Assembly (NCBI GenBank): GCA_937928385.1
Contig: CALEZD010000035.1
Span: 4,441-68,440 of the forward strand
DNA from: an uncultured Bacteroidota bacterium
Lineage (GTDB): Bacteria > Bacteroidota > Bacteroidia > Chitinophagales > Chitinophagaceae
Reading direction: 5' to 3'
Length of the DNA stretch: 64,000 nt
Part shown: positions 1 to 9,915 of the stretch, piece after piece
Numbering within the stretch: the stretch's first letter is position 1
Layout of the letters: the number at the start of each line of letters is the position of its first letter
Made by a program: the position numbers and the translations under genes
Notes under the pieces: generated by a model
The model's database searches: none
Told to the model about the DNA's origin: nothing
The model's input: the letters and a program-made list of their open reading frames with translations, nothing else

Positions 1-1341
1 AAACAGCCCTGCAGCGTACTGCCCATAGGCACTGGCCAGGAACCACATACCCATCATCATGCCCCACATGGGTTTGGGTGCTAACTTGGTCATAATGGAT
101 AAGCCAATTGGCGACAGGCATATTTCGCCGAATGTCATGACGAAATAGGCCAGTGTGAATATGTCCAGCGAGGTCATACCATCAGCTCCGGCGAAAAACC
201 TTGTAGAGTAAAACACAAAGAATGAAGCACCTAAAAACAGGAAGCCCAGGCCGAATTTGATAACCGTATTCGGCTCCATATTCCTTTTGGCCAGCCATAG
301 CCATACCAACCCCACTACAGGACTCAGCAATATTACAAACAATGCGTTTGAAGAATTATTCACCTCGTTAGGGTCAATGTTCAGCCCCAGCAAACTATGG
401 TTGAGGTTATACCGTGCGAAGAGGCTGAGCGAGCCCCCACTCTGCTCGTAAAACGCCCAAAAGAAAATAGAGAAGATGATAAATATCAGGGCAGCGACTA
501 ATTTCTTCCTTTCTTCCATGCCATACTTAAATGTTTCATACACGATATAAATCAGGCACAAAGGGCCCACTGTGTACATAAACATGTCTGTATAATTGGA
601 ATTAGAAACCAGTATCAGTATCAGAGGTATTACCAGCAGGGAACCAAAATATACCAACGCCGGATACAACTTCTTTTTTGCCTCTGTCAGGTTCACCCTG
701 GCATTAAGCGGCGACAGGCCTATCGGCCCCAGTGTTTTCTGCGTAAATGCAAATGTGGTCAGGCCGATAATCATAAAGATACCCGCCAATGAAAATGCGA
801 GATTCCATGAGTAGAGGTTAGCAGCCTTGATACAGAGATAGCCACCCATCATGGCCCCGATGTTGATGCCGGAATAGAACAGCGAGAAACCCGCATCTCG
901 GCGTGAATCGCCCTTGCGGTACAGGTCGCCCACCATGGTAGAGATATTGGGTTTAAAAAAGCCCGTACCTACAATAGTAAATGAGATACCAATATAAAAC
1001 AGCTCTTTGGGCGCGAATGCCAGCAGGAAACTACCGGTTATCATCAGCAGGCCACCCCAGAATACGGATTTGCGGAAACCCAGTATCTTATCGGCAAACA
1101 AACCACCTACAAAAGCCATGGTATATACAAAAGCCTGTATGGCCCCGTATTGCAGATTGGCGTCCCTTTCAGACAGTAACAACTCCTCAACCATAAATAT
1201 GGCCAGCATACCCCGCATGCCATAAAATGAAAACCGCTCCCACATCTCTGCCAGGAACAGGTACCATAGTTGCTTAGGATATTTGCCTTTAAAATCCTGT
1301 ATTTTCTTCAGATCTATTGATTCATTCAGCAGTTCTGCCAT
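1..1341 (-). CDS. POT-family proton-dependent oligopeptide transporter (3' end cut by window edge)
   Basis: The frame opens at ATG 1341 and runs off the left edge, so 447 codons are visible and the last membrane helices and stop are missing. The product is an inner-membrane importer of di- and tripeptides driven by the proton gradient (PTR2/POT branch of the major facilitator superfamily). The family signature ExxERF is present as E32-M-W-E35-R36-F37 in the first helix, followed by alternating hydrophobic helices and the GNGFFKPN-type loop, here GTGFFKPNIS near residue 123. It is the first of three tandem POT genes on this strand. A terminator at 1397-1427 separates it from the gene behind it, so it is probably transcribed alone. 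Substrate cannot be read from sequence. Confidence 0.93.
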   Translation of the reverse strand, partial: MAELLNESIDLKKIQDFKGKYPKQLWYLFLAEMWERFSFYGMRGMLAIFMVEELLLSERDANLQYGAIQAFVYTMAFVGGLFADKILGFRKSVFWGGLLMITGSFLLAFAPKELFYIGISFTIVGTGFFKPNISTMVGDLYRKGDSRRDAGFSLFYSGINIGAMMGGYLCIKAANLYSWNLAFSLAGIFMIIGLTTFAFTQKTLGPIGLSPLNARVNLTEAKKKLYPALVYFGSLLVIPLILILVSNSNYTDMFMYTVGPLCLIYIVYETFKYGMEERKKLVAALIFIIFSIFFWAFYEQSGGSLSLFARYNLNHSLLGLNIDPNEVNNSSNALFVILLSPVVGLVWLWLAKRNMEPNTVIKFGLGFLFLGASFFVFYSTRFFAGADGMTSLDIFTLAYFVMTFGEICLSPIGLSIMTKLAPKPMWGMMMGMWFLASAYGQYAAGLF

Positions 1342-1396
1342 AGATTGTATTTGTGGTATTGAAGCTCCAAATTAGTGGTTTTATTGGTTATTAAAA

Positions 1397-1427
1397 GAAA
1401 AAAGCAGCCCGTTTTGCAGGCTGCTTT
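1397..1427 (-). terminator. Intrinsic terminator of the 1451-2986 transporter
   Basis: A perfect 9-bp stem, AAAGCAGCC (1401-1409) with GGCTGCTTT (1419-1427), closes a 9-nt loop. Read on the minus strand it is followed by a run of six T. It lies 24 bp beyond the stop of the minus-strand transporter. Confidence 0.8.
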
Positions 1428-1450
1428 ATCACTATTTTGTAATAATATTT

Positions 1451-2986
1451 TTACACTACCCCATGCATCATCTTATTCAGCGGTTTGCTGAACACTACCA
1501 GTATCATACCGATACCCACGGTTATCAATCCCATTTGCGTGTAGATGTCCACATATTGGGTAAGCGTTTGCTGGGCTGTGGCTTCTACACCACCTTCACC
1601 ATGTTCAGCACCCGTTAATGCAGCGAGGATAGCGGCTACATAGTTGGCACCTGCTATGGACAGGAACCAGGCACCCATCACCATACCGGTCATTTGTTTG
1701 GGTGCCAGTTTGGTAACCATCGACAGACCAATGGGAGATAAAAATAACTCACCCGTAGTGTGCAACATGTACAAGAATACTAATGTAAAAAGCGGTAACC
1801 TGTATTCTGCGTCTACCATACCGCTGAACAGCCATACTACCAGATAACCCAAACCTAACTGCACGATGCCTAAACCGAACTTCATTGGTATATTAGGGTT
1901 CTTACCGATTTTCGATAGCTTCACCCACATTACAGAAAAGATAGAGCCGAATATGAGGATATAGAGCGGGTTAAAGAACTGCGTAGTAGCAGCACCCATT
2001 TCCCAGCCAAATATAACCCTGTCTATATTACGGTCTGCAAATAGAGTAAGCGAAGAACCTGCCTGCTCAAAACATGCCCAGAATACAATATTGAAGAACA
2101 TCAGCAATATCAATATCAGCATTCTGTCGCGTAGTATTTTACCACCTTTAATACCAGCCGATATCAGCAAGTACAATACGAATGCAGCCGTTGCCGCCAG
2201 CAAGTACCCTACTATGGCACTATTGTTCAGCAACAGGTAGAAAACAGGGATAATGGCAAGGGTAGCTACGATTGTAATATGCAGCCTGTTCAGCGGGCCG
2301 AAAACAGGTTTCATCAGTTTCTCTCTGTCAGGTGGCAAGCCGTGGCCTTCGTAGTGTTTTTGGCCGAAAATAAATACTATGGCACCGATGACCATACCTA
2401 TACCTGCCAGGCCAAAACCATATTGGTAACCATATACATTTCCTACTTCAGCTACAACAGTCGTTGCAAGGAAAGCTCCAAGGTTGATACCAATATAAAA
2501 GATAGTAAAGCCAGAATCCCTGCGAGGGTCGCCATCAGGATAAAGACGCCCCACTATACTGGAGATATTCGCCTTGAAATAACCATTACCGGAAATAATC
2601 ACAGCCATACCCATCAGCAGCCAAAACTCTCCACCACCTAATATCATGAACTCACCTATAGCCATAAGTATACCGCCGAGGATAACAGCGATGCGATAGC
2701 CTAACAAGCTATCTGCCAACTTGCCGCCTAAAACAGTTACTGCATATACCAGTGCGGTATATGCACCATATATAGCAAAGGTGCGCTCATCAGCAACCAT
2801 CAGGGTTTTTGTAAGGTATAGTACCAGCAGCGCGCGCATACCATAGTAGCAAAAACGCTCCCACATTTCGGCAAAAAACAACCAGTATAAACCCTTAGGG
2901 TGTCCTTTGACAGGAATTATGGGAGCTTCCTGTATTGGCAAATCGCCCGATGTGCCGAGCTCTTTCTCATCGTGTGTTTGAGACAT
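1451..2986 (-). CDS. POT-family proton-dependent oligopeptide transporter
   Basis: A 511-residue inner-membrane protein of the POT/PTR2 family, predicted to import short peptides with protons. The POT signature is intact: E40-M-W-E43-R44-F45 in helix 1, and GNGYFKANIS near residue 130 takes the place of the usual GNGFFKPN. About 12 to 14 hydrophobic segments fill the length and the size is normal for the family. The soluble N-terminal tail of about 30 residues is longer than in the third copy. It is the middle gene of three tandem paralogues and has terminators on both sides (1397-1427 and 3055-3083), which argues for independent transcription. Confidence 0.95.
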   Translation of the reverse strand: MSQTHDEKELGTSGDLPIQEAPIIPVKGHPKGLYWLFFAEMWERFCYYGMRALLVLYLTKTLMVADERTFAIYGAYTALVYAVTVLGGKLADSLLGYRIAVILGGILMAIGEFMILGGGEFWLLMGMAVIISGNGYFKANISSIVGRLYPDGDPRRDSGFTIFYIGINLGAFLATTVVAEVGNVYGYQYGFGLAGIGMVIGAIVFIFGQKHYEGHGLPPDREKLMKPVFGPLNRLHITIVATLAIIPVFYLLLNNSAIVGYLLAATAAFVLYLLISAGIKGGKILRDRMLILILLMFFNIVFWACFEQAGSSLTLFADRNIDRVIFGWEMGAATTQFFNPLYILIFGSIFSVMWVKLSKIGKNPNIPMKFGLGIVQLGLGYLVVWLFSGMVDAEYRLPLFTLVFLYMLHTTGELFLSPIGLSMVTKLAPKQMTGMVMGAWFLSIAGANYVAAILAALTGAEHGEGGVEATAQQTLTQYVDIYTQMGLITVGIGMILVVFSKPLNKMMHGVV

Positions 2987-3054
2987 AGATGTGATTTATT
3001 TTTAAAATGAGTAACGAAAGATAGTAAAATTCAATTGCGAATTGCAGCAGGCAT

Positions 3055-3083
3055 AAAAAAATACCGCACAAGACGGTATTTTT
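3055..3083 (-). terminator. Intrinsic terminator of the 3107-4840 transporter
   Basis: The stem ATACCG (3061-3066) pairs with CGGTAT (3074-3079), extended by flanking A/T pairs and followed on the minus strand by a T run. It lies 24 bp past the transporter stop. Confidence 0.7.
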
Positions 3084-3106
3084 CACAGAGATCATTATAA
3101 CTACTG

Positions 3107-4840
3107 TTAATGTATGTTCTTTTCACGCATCACTTTGCGCAGCCATTTCAGCAGCACCAGCAACAATATAGTTGCGGCAATACACAGCGCAAAGTTCATC
3201 AGGAAGAAGTTCCCTTTATTCTCAAAACCTTCCCACAGGCCCGAGAGCATACCGGATAACTTGTTTCCTACCGCCGTAGACAGAAACCACCCACCCATCA
3301 TCAGGGCGGTGAGTCGTGGCGGGCTCAGTTTTGATACTAATGACAATCCCATTGGTGATAAACACAATTCACCGAATGTAATGACACCGTAAGATGCTAT
3401 CAGCCACCAACTGGACGCCTTTTCATCTCCCATACTGATACTGGACACAGCTGCTACCATGACAATGGTGGACAAACCTGTAATGAGCATACCGAGTGCG
3501 ATTTTAGCAGGAGTGGATGGCTCCGCTTTCCGTTTTCTAAGGAAACCCCAGAACCCCACTACCACCGGTGTAAGCAACACTACCCAAAAGGGGTTAATAG
3601 ACTGGTATATCTCAGTTGAAAACAGCAGCAATGATTTACCCTCAGCCGGTTGCTTGTCAGCAGACAGGTTCTCAAAATAATTACGGGAATTGGTGCGTAA
3701 AGATATCACCCTTCCTATATCCTTAACTTTACCAAGGTCTTTTGCAGCCAATGCATTGTCTTTTTCAATCACTAAAGAGTCTATATGCGACTGAAAAACC
3801 TCTTCAGACGCGTGTACTGTATAATGGTTTTCCACTTCTTGTGCCATATTAGCTTGAGTAGCCACATTGGCAATAGTCACAGGCATTTCACGGTCAGTAT
3901 GGTCTTTTGCCCATATAGTGAGGGCATCTCCATTCTGGTGGAATACAGCCCAGAAAATGATAACGCAGAACATCACTGACAATAATGCGCCTATCGGGTT
4001 TTTATCTTCGGGGCTGGCGCGTACCCATAGCGAACCGTAAAATATCAATACGGGGATACAACCGATTATAAAGGCATCATTTTGCTTTGTCTGTAACAAC
4101 GGTGAACCAAAAATCATTTCCGGCAGGAAGTAGCCGAGTAATCCACATAAAAAAACAGGCAATAATACATAAGAAAAAATCTTGCCCAAAGACATATCTT
4201 CTTTCTGTACAGGTTTCATCACGTCAGCATGCTTTATATGTTTGGTACCTGCCATGAAAATAACGACACCAATCAACATACCTACACCCGCGGCAGCGAA
4301 TGCCCATCCCCAGCCATAGTTGATACGCATGTACGCCGCCACGAAGTTGCAGACAAAGGCACCGATATTAATACCCATGTAGAATATGTTATACCCTGCG
4401 TCTTTATTGGCACGGAACCTGTCATCATTGTACAGGTTACCAACCAGGGTAGATATATTAGGCTTAAAGAAACCATTACCCAATATGATAAGCAGCAAGG
4501 AGATATAGAACATTCCCTCGCCAGGCACCGCCAGCCCCAAATACCCGGCAGCCATCAACAGCCCACCGGCTATAATGGATTTACGGAAACCGAATACCCT
4601 GTCAGCCAGTAAACCTCCCAGGAAGGGGGTCAGGTAAACAAGGCCGAGGTAGGTGCCATATATATCTGATTTCTTTACAGGGTTGAAACCCATGCCACCG
4701 TTATCAACTGAATCCAGCATATATAGAGAAAATATACCCAGCATTAGGTAGTAGCCGAAACGCTCCCACATCTCGGTAAAAAACAGCACATACAACCCTT
4801 TGGGATGTTTGGCCGTAGACACATTTTGTTGCTCGCTCAT
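3107..4840 (-). CDS. POT-family oligopeptide transporter with long central insertion
   Basis: A 577-residue member of the POT/PTR2 peptide:proton symporter family. The signature E23-M-W-E26-R27-F28 lies in helix 1 and GNGFFKPNIS follows near residue 121. It is about 65 residues longer than its neighbour. The extra length is a charged, helix-prone stretch at roughly residues 310-400, placed after the helix that ends in FHQNGDALTIWAKD and before a helix starting at INPFWVVLL. By topology this loop would face the periplasm. Similar extracellular insertions are known in some POT proteins; its role here is unknown. It is divergent from purD across a 122-bp gap. Confidence 0.95.
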   Translation of the reverse strand: MSEQQNVSTAKHPKGLYVLFFTEMWERFGYYLMLGIFSLYMLDSVDNGGMGFNPVKKSDIYGTYLGLVYLTPFLGGLLADRVFGFRKSIIAGGLLMAAGYLGLAVPGEGMFYISLLLIILGNGFFKPNISTLVGNLYNDDRFRANKDAGYNIFYMGINIGAFVCNFVAAYMRINYGWGWAFAAAGVGMLIGVVIFMAGTKHIKHADVMKPVQKEDMSLGKIFSYVLLPVFLCGLLGYFLPEMIFGSPLLQTKQNDAFIIGCIPVLIFYGSLWVRASPEDKNPIGALLSVMFCVIIFWAVFHQNGDALTIWAKDHTDREMPVTIANVATQANMAQEVENHYTVHASEEVFQSHIDSLVIEKDNALAAKDLGKVKDIGRVISLRTNSRNYFENLSADKQPAEGKSLLLFSTEIYQSINPFWVVLLTPVVVGFWGFLRKRKAEPSTPAKIALGMLITGLSTIVMVAAVSSISMGDEKASSWWLIASYGVITFGELCLSPMGLSLVSKLSPPRLTALMMGGWFLSTAVGNKLSGMLSGLWEGFENKGNFFLMNFALCIAATILLLVLLKWLRKVMREKNIH

Positions 4841-4962
4841 AAGAAGTTGATAAGTTTTTCTTTAACTAAAAGCAGTGTTGGTTAATTTTGAACCGTTAAA
4901 ATAACCATTATATCCTGATTAGCTAACGCTGCGGGGTATATTTATCAGTAAAAACATCCGCA

Positions 4963-6243
4963 ATGTCTGCATACAATATATTGTTATTAGGTAGTGGTGG
5001 CAGGGAGTGTACCCTGGCGTGGAAGCTGAGCCAAAGTAAATTATGTAAAGAATTATTTATAGCACCAGGCAATGCCGGCACTGCCCAATATGGCAGCAAC
5101 CTGAATATCTCCGTTACAGATTTTGAGGAAATTAAAAACATATGCATCCAGGATAAGATAGATATATTGGTGCCGGGGCCGGAAGACCCATTGGTAACAG
5201 GCATATGGGATTATTTCAAGAACGACCCTGAGTTGAAACATATAATAGTTGCAGGCCCTTCTAAAGCGGGTGCGCAACTGGAAGGCAGTAAGGCCTTTTC
5301 CAAAAAGTTTATGCAGCGGCATAATATACCTACTGCCGCCTATATGGAATTTACTGAAGAGAATTTTGAAGAGGGGATAAACTACCTGAACAAGCACAGT
5401 TTGCCCGTAGTACTGAAAGCCGATGGGCTGGCAGCTGGCAAGGGCGTAGTGATAGCTCAGAGCACAGAGGAGGCCGTTGAGACTTTTACCTCTATGATAA
5501 AAGAAGCGCGCTTTGGCGATGCCAGCAAAAAAGTGGTGGTGGAAGAATTCCTGGACGGGATAGAGTTATCGGTATTTGTGTTGAGCGATGGAACAAATTA
5601 TGTACGCCTGCCCGAGGCCAAAGACTACAAACGTATAGGCGAAGGTGATACAGGGCCAAACACCGGCGGCATGGGTGCGGTATCACCCGTACCATTTGCT
5701 GATGATGCCTTTATGCAGAAAATAACTGAGCGCATCATAGACCCTACCGTAAAAGGGTTGAAAGAAGAGAACCTTACCTACCAGGGCTTTATTTTCTTCG
5801 GGCTGATAAAAGTGAATGGAGAACCGTATGTAATAGAATACAACTGCCGTATGGGCGACCCGGAAACTGAAGTTGTAATTCCCAGATTGGAAAACGACCT
5901 GGTAGAATTGATAGTATTGATGCACGAAGGCAGGCTGAATGAGGCAAAAGCACAATTCAAGCAAGGAGCCGCCTGCACGGTAATGCTGGTATCAGCTGGA
6001 TACCCTGATAGCTATGCGAAAGGCAAGCCAATGACTGGTTTTGAGCATGTAAAAAACAGTATGTTATTACATGCAGGCACAACAACAAAAGACGGAAATA
6101 TTGTAACTAATGGCGGGCGTGTATTGGCCATCACATCTTTAGGCAATGATATACAAGATGCATTAGCTAAGTCGTATGAAAACGCTGAACATATACAATA
6201 CGAAGGCAAGTATTACAGGAAGGATATAGGGTACGAGTTTTAG
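4963..6243 (+). CDS. purD: Phosphoribosylamine--glycine ligase (GAR synthetase)
   Basis: A cytosolic ATP-grasp enzyme that joins 5-phosphoribosylamine and glycine in the second step of purine synthesis. The 426-residue length is standard. The N-terminal domain opens with NILLLGSGGRE. The ATP-grasp core spans about residues 105-300, with LKADGLAAGKGV as the nucleotide loop, GPNTGGMGAVSP, and the metal site EYNCRMGDPETE. A C-terminal preATP-grasp-like domain ends at the stop. The gene stands alone among non-purine genes, so it is not in a pur operon here. It converges on the LytTR regulator with a 7-bp gap and no recognisable terminator. Confidence 0.97.
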   Translation: MSAYNILLLGSGGRECTLAWKLSQSKLCKELFIAPGNAGTAQYGSNLNISVTDFEEIKNICIQDKIDILVPGPEDPLVTGIWDYFKNDPELKHIIVAGPSKAGAQLEGSKAFSKKFMQRHNIPTAAYMEFTEENFEEGINYLNKHSLPVVLKADGLAAGKGVVIAQSTEEAVETFTSMIKEARFGDASKKVVVEEFLDGIELSVFVLSDGTNYVRLPEAKDYKRIGEGDTGPNTGGMGAVSPVPFADDAFMQKITERIIDPTVKGLKEENLTYQGFIFFGLIKVNGEPYVIEYNCRMGDPETEVVIPRLENDLVELIVLMHEGRLNEAKAQFKQGAACTVMLVSAGYPDSYAKGKPMTGFEHVKNSMLLHAGTTTKDGNIVTNGGRVLAITSLGNDIQDALAKSYENAEHIQYEGKYYRKDIGYEF

Positions 6244-6250
6244 TAAACTA

Positions 6251-7009
6251 TTATTTACGTGTTACAAAATTGTTTTTTTTCAGTAACTCCTGCACTTTGT
6301 CAGGGGTAACAGGTATCTCTTTACCGTTTTTCAGCAATAGGTATCCCCCGTCCGACTTCACATACTCAGACACATACTTCATGTTGACCAGGTAAGACTT
6401 GTGCGATCTGAAGAAATGTTGTTCCCCCTCCAAGGTTTCTTCAATGTTCTTCAACGTACGGCTGATAACCATTTTACTATCGTCAGTAAAATGTATCTCT
6501 GTATAAGAGCTGTCCGCCTTGAAATAAAGAATATTATCCAGTTCAATAAACTTAATTGAATGCCCTTCCGGTACAGCCAGCTTTCTTTCTGATTGCCTGT
6601 TCAGGTTTTCTTTCAACACAGTTAAATCCTGTCGCTGGCGGTTAGCCGTTTTTTCAAATCGTTCCACGGCTTGTTCCAACTCTGCCGGCTCAATGGGTTT
6701 CAGCAGGTAGTCTATTGCTGATAGCTTGAACGCCTGTATAGCATATTGATTGTATGCAGTAGTGAATATAACAGAAAAATCCACTTCGTCTTCATTGAAA
6801 AAGTCAAGTAGCTCAAGGCCGGTATGGCCGGGCATTTCTATATCCAGGAAAACAAGGTCAGGCTTCAGTTTGCGAATGGCTTTAACACCATTGGGCAAAT
6901 CAGGGCAATCAGCCAATATTTCTACATTCGGGCAATATGTTTGCAACAGCCCACGCAGCAGGTTCCTTGCCATCAGCTCATCATCTATAATAACCACCTT
7001 AATATTCAT
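6251..7009 (-). CDS. LytTR-family response regulator
   Basis: A 252-residue DNA-binding response regulator. The receiver domain (about 1-120) has the acidic pair D9-D10, phospho-acceptor D56 in VFLDIEMPG and the conserved lysine in LLKPIEP. A linker with helical, charged residues follows. The LytTR domain (about 148-248) contains the typical pattern of the family, FIELDNILYFKADSSYTEIH and RSHKSYLVNMKYV. It follows the propeller sensor kinase with an 11-bp overlap of reading frames, so the two form a cognate pair translated together. LytTR regulators of this type usually bind imperfect direct repeats near their targets; no target is evident locally. Confidence 0.96.
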   Translation of the reverse strand: MNIKVVIIDDELMARNLLRGLLQTYCPNVEILADCPDLPNGVKAIRKLKPDLVFLDIEMPGHTGLELLDFFNEDEVDFSVIFTTAYNQYAIQAFKLSAIDYLLKPIEPAELEQAVERFEKTANRQRQDLTVLKENLNRQSERKLAVPEGHSIKFIELDNILYFKADSSYTEIHFTDDSKMVISRTLKNIEETLEGEQHFFRSHKSYLVNMKYVSEYVKSDGGYLLLKNGKEIPVTPDKVQELLKKNNFVTRK

Positions 7010-9893
7010 AGCTCAATTCCTTTACAAGTAATGGTATAGTAATTGTTACTATTGTACCGTTAGACTGTCCGAAAGCATCCCGTTTATCGGTGTATACAAC
7101 ACCAATATTATTATTGCCCCTGTTCAGCAGTTCTATGCGTTTCATATTTGCTTCTGTAGCAAATGGTTTGTGTTTATCAGCCCTAATTTTATTCAGTTCC
7201 CGGCTGCGTTTTCTGCCTATACCATTATCGTCAATAACAATCGTTAAATTATCATCCCTCTTCAAAAAATCAATCAGTAATATCTTCTCCCCGTTTTTGT
7301 GCAGCAAGCCGTGTTTAATTGAGTTTTCTATATAAGGCTGTACAATCATTGATGGTATTTTCACGAATTCTGCGTCCAGTCCCTTAGCTACATGAATAGA
7401 ATAGTTCAATTCATTATTGAACCTTACTTTTTCCAGGTCCAGGTATAGCTGCAAAGAATTCACTTCTTCCTGCAAGGTAACGGCTTCTTTGCCTGTCATC
7501 TCCAGTATGGTACGTGTCAGTTTTGAAAATTTCGACAGGTATGTTGCCGCACTACGTTTATCATCGGTAATTATAAAAGATTGTATGGTATTCAGTGCAT
7601 TATAAAAGAAATGCGGGTTCATCTGTGAGCGGATGGCCATAAGTACAGACTTGTGCAGGTTGCGTTCCAGTTCCACCTTTTCTGCCAACAAAGCATTTTT
7701 ATTTTTCAAGATACCTGTTTGCCACTTGTAGTATGTATATGCGATAGCACCACACACCACCAATACCAATCCCCAAAACCAGAAAGTCATCCAATATGGT
7801 TTTGCGATGAAAATATTCATAACAACTGCCGGAAACAACTTTCCATCACCTACACCCTGGGCAAAAGTTATTTTATAGTCCCCCGGGGATAGTGATGCCA
7901 GGTTTAATGACCTGGAATTGGCAGGATTTACCACCCACTCACCATTGTTTATTTTATAATAAATAGGATATTGATTTATGGCGCTATATGCAGGTGTAGC
8001 ATATTTTATTTCAATATTATTATCATTATGGCTTAGCTCCAGGTTTTGCCATGTCTGCATTTTCTTATCATTCACCAGCACTTCAGTGATATGAAACAGG
8101 GGTTCAGTACTTACAGGCTTCTCCTTTTTAGGTATGGTTATTAACCCCTTATTTGTTGCCACCAACAACACATTTCCGTATTGTTTGATGTCATTCACTT
8201 CTTCAGGCCTGATACCCCTTAACAAGTTGGCCCCTTCTAACATAAGTGTTTTGTCATTGCAACGTTTCACACCTTTGTTTGTCAGCAAGTAAAGGTTATC
8301 ATCGATTACATAGGTTTTATACAAGTGTACATCAGCCCCAATCTTCACCTTGGTCGACCTGTCATATTTATCAAATAAAAGCAATGTATTGCTGGTGGTA
8401 ATAACCACAAGGTATTCTTTGTATATATCCATGTGGGAGACAAAAACCTTTTGGTTATCCAGCAATACGCTAACGCTACCAGGGGCATCAGGACGGAACC
8501 TGTAGAGGCCCCTGCTTCCTGAAAAGTAAAGATTACCTGTAACAGTGTTTAACCCGACACACCTATGCCTGTTGCCTGCCAACAAGATACTTTCTGAATT
8601 ATGGCTTATTTTGTACCGTTCATAAAGTTTGTCCCACTTACTGGATATTCCATCTCTTACTTTCAGCAACCCCGCAGCGCCTGTGGCAGCGTATGCATAA
8701 TATTTCGCATCAAGTGCTATAGCCTCTTTAACAGGTTTCTGAACAACTGCAATCCTGCCAAACTTATCATCCATCACTCTGAGCACCTGTGCTGACAGCA
8801 GGATATGTTTATTGAAACTATCCGTTATAAGTGAGTTTACCTGGTGTGTAATCTCATCTTTATAAACCAATTGCATCTGCGACGAGCGTGGATTAAACTC
8901 ATAAAGTTCATTTCTGTCATTGGCAACAAAGACACGCCCCCCGTTTACAGCTATCCTCTGAAAAGTAGCATTACCCGAAAGTGCAATTTCTGATTTGATA
9001 TCCGGCACAAATAATATACCCTCGTTTAGTGTACTGAACCAGTAATTACCTTCCCTGTCTTTGAATACGCCTGATATATTTTTACCGGCAAACAGTGGTT
9101 GTGTTTTATCTATCGGCGCGCCCGATTCGGTATATCTCCATACCCCATCAGGCGTGCACACCCAATACATACTGTCTAATGCAATAAGCCCCTGGATAAA
9201 ACGCAGGCCCGGCCTGTTAATAAATAACTTAGGCTTACCCGCTTCATATACAAATATTTTACCGTCGAAATTGGCACGGTCTAATACAAACTCCCTACCT
9301 GATTCAGACAACATAACACTGCCCACATGCGCAACAAACCTGTTAACACTACCCTTGCCATCAATTTCAACATTGTACCCTGTAATAGAAACGGTAATCT
9401 TTTTGTCGTTGCTGATGCTATTGGCATAGGTTCCCATGTCGAGCGTTATGCTTTTGCTGATTTTCAAGGTGTTTATATCGTACAAGTCAACCCCACCTTT
9501 ACCACATACAGCCAGCACGTCGCCCAGCAAACCAAAGGGTAAAAATCCCATAGGCTGCCGCTGGCCCGGTAATGCTATCAGGCTGTCGTTCTGCACATAG
9601 AATATATAGCCGTCAAAAGTTTCATACCATACTCTCCCCTTTGAGTCTACCTTAAGATTTGACCCGGCCTTAAAACTCTGGTTTACACCGGAGTATGTTT
9701 TTATTTCATACCCATCATACCGGCTTAATCCTTGATCGTGTGCTATCCAGATATAACCTTTTTCATCCTGCCTTACCTGGTAGATGGTATTGCTGGGCAG
9801 GCCATTAGCTGTACTCAAGGTAGAGTAATAGGGGTTCTGGCCATACGAGGCTATATATATGCAACCTAATGCAAGAAAAAAAAGTATTCTCAT
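6999..9893 (-). CDS. LytS-type sensor histidine kinase with ligand-binding beta-propeller
   Basis: A 964-residue membrane sensor kinase. After a signal peptide (start MRILFFLALG), a periplasmic propeller of two-component-regulator repeats spans about residues 20-620; DEKGYIWIAHDQGLSRYDG and DREGNYWFSTLNEG are clear units. A Y_Y_Y-like beta-sandwich follows (about 635-705), then one membrane helix (WFWGLVLVVCGAIAYTYY) and a His_kinase/HATPase_c pair. The phospho-acceptor histidine is in MNPHFFYNALN, codon at 7611-7613. The ATP site has QPYIENSIKHG and DDNGIGRKRS. The frame extends upstream to 9920, but a TAnnTTTG element at 9908-9915 overlaps that extension, so ATG 9893 is preferred. It has the extracellular architecture of polysaccharide-sensing systems, yet no SusC/SusD pair adjoins it. 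Confidence 0.95.
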   Translation of the reverse strand: MRILFFLALGCIYIASYGQNPYYSTLSTANGLPSNTIYQVRQDEKGYIWIAHDQGLSRYDGYEIKTYSGVNQSFKAGSNLKVDSKGRVWYETFDGYIFYVQNDSLIALPGQRQPMGFLPFGLLGDVLAVCGKGGVDLYDINTLKISKSITLDMGTYANSISNDKKITVSITGYNVEIDGKGSVNRFVAHVGSVMLSESGREFVLDRANFDGKIFVYEAGKPKLFINRPGLRFIQGLIALDSMYWVCTPDGVWRYTESGAPIDKTQPLFAGKNISGVFKDREGNYWFSTLNEGILFVPDIKSEIALSGNATFQRIAVNGGRVFVANDRNELYEFNPRSSQMQLVYKDEITHQVNSLITDSFNKHILLSAQVLRVMDDKFGRIAVVQKPVKEAIALDAKYYAYAATGAAGLLKVRDGISSKWDKLYERYKISHNSESILLAGNRHRCVGLNTVTGNLYFSGSRGLYRFRPDAPGSVSVLLDNQKVFVSHMDIYKEYLVVITTSNTLLLFDKYDRSTKVKIGADVHLYKTYVIDDNLYLLTNKGVKRCNDKTLMLEGANLLRGIRPEEVNDIKQYGNVLLVATNKGLITIPKKEKPVSTEPLFHITEVLVNDKKMQTWQNLELSHNDNNIEIKYATPAYSAINQYPIYYKINNGEWVVNPANSRSLNLASLSPGDYKITFAQGVGDGKLFPAVVMNIFIAKPYWMTFWFWGLVLVVCGAIAYTYYKWQTGILKNKNALLAEKVELERNLHKSVLMAIRSQMNPHFFYNALNTIQSFIITDDKRSAATYLSKFSKLTRTILEMTGKEAVTLQEEVNSLQLYLDLEKVRFNNELNYSIHVAKGLDAEFVKIPSMIVQPYIENSIKHGLLHKNGEKILLIDFLKRDDNLTIVIDDNGIGRKRSRELNKIRADKHKPFATEANMKRIELLNRGNNNIGVVYTDKRDAFGQSNGTIVTITIPLLVKELSYEY

Positions 9894-9907
9894 AACATAC
9901 ACTTCAA

Positions 9908-9915
9908 CAAAAATA
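9908..9915 (-). promoter_or_regulatory. Bacteroidota-type -7 element upstream of the propeller kinase
   Basis: The minus strand reads TATTTTTG, an exact match to the TAnnTTTG -7 consensus of Bacteroidota, 14 nt before ATG 9893. No clear TTTG -33 partner is seen. Confidence 0.5.
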
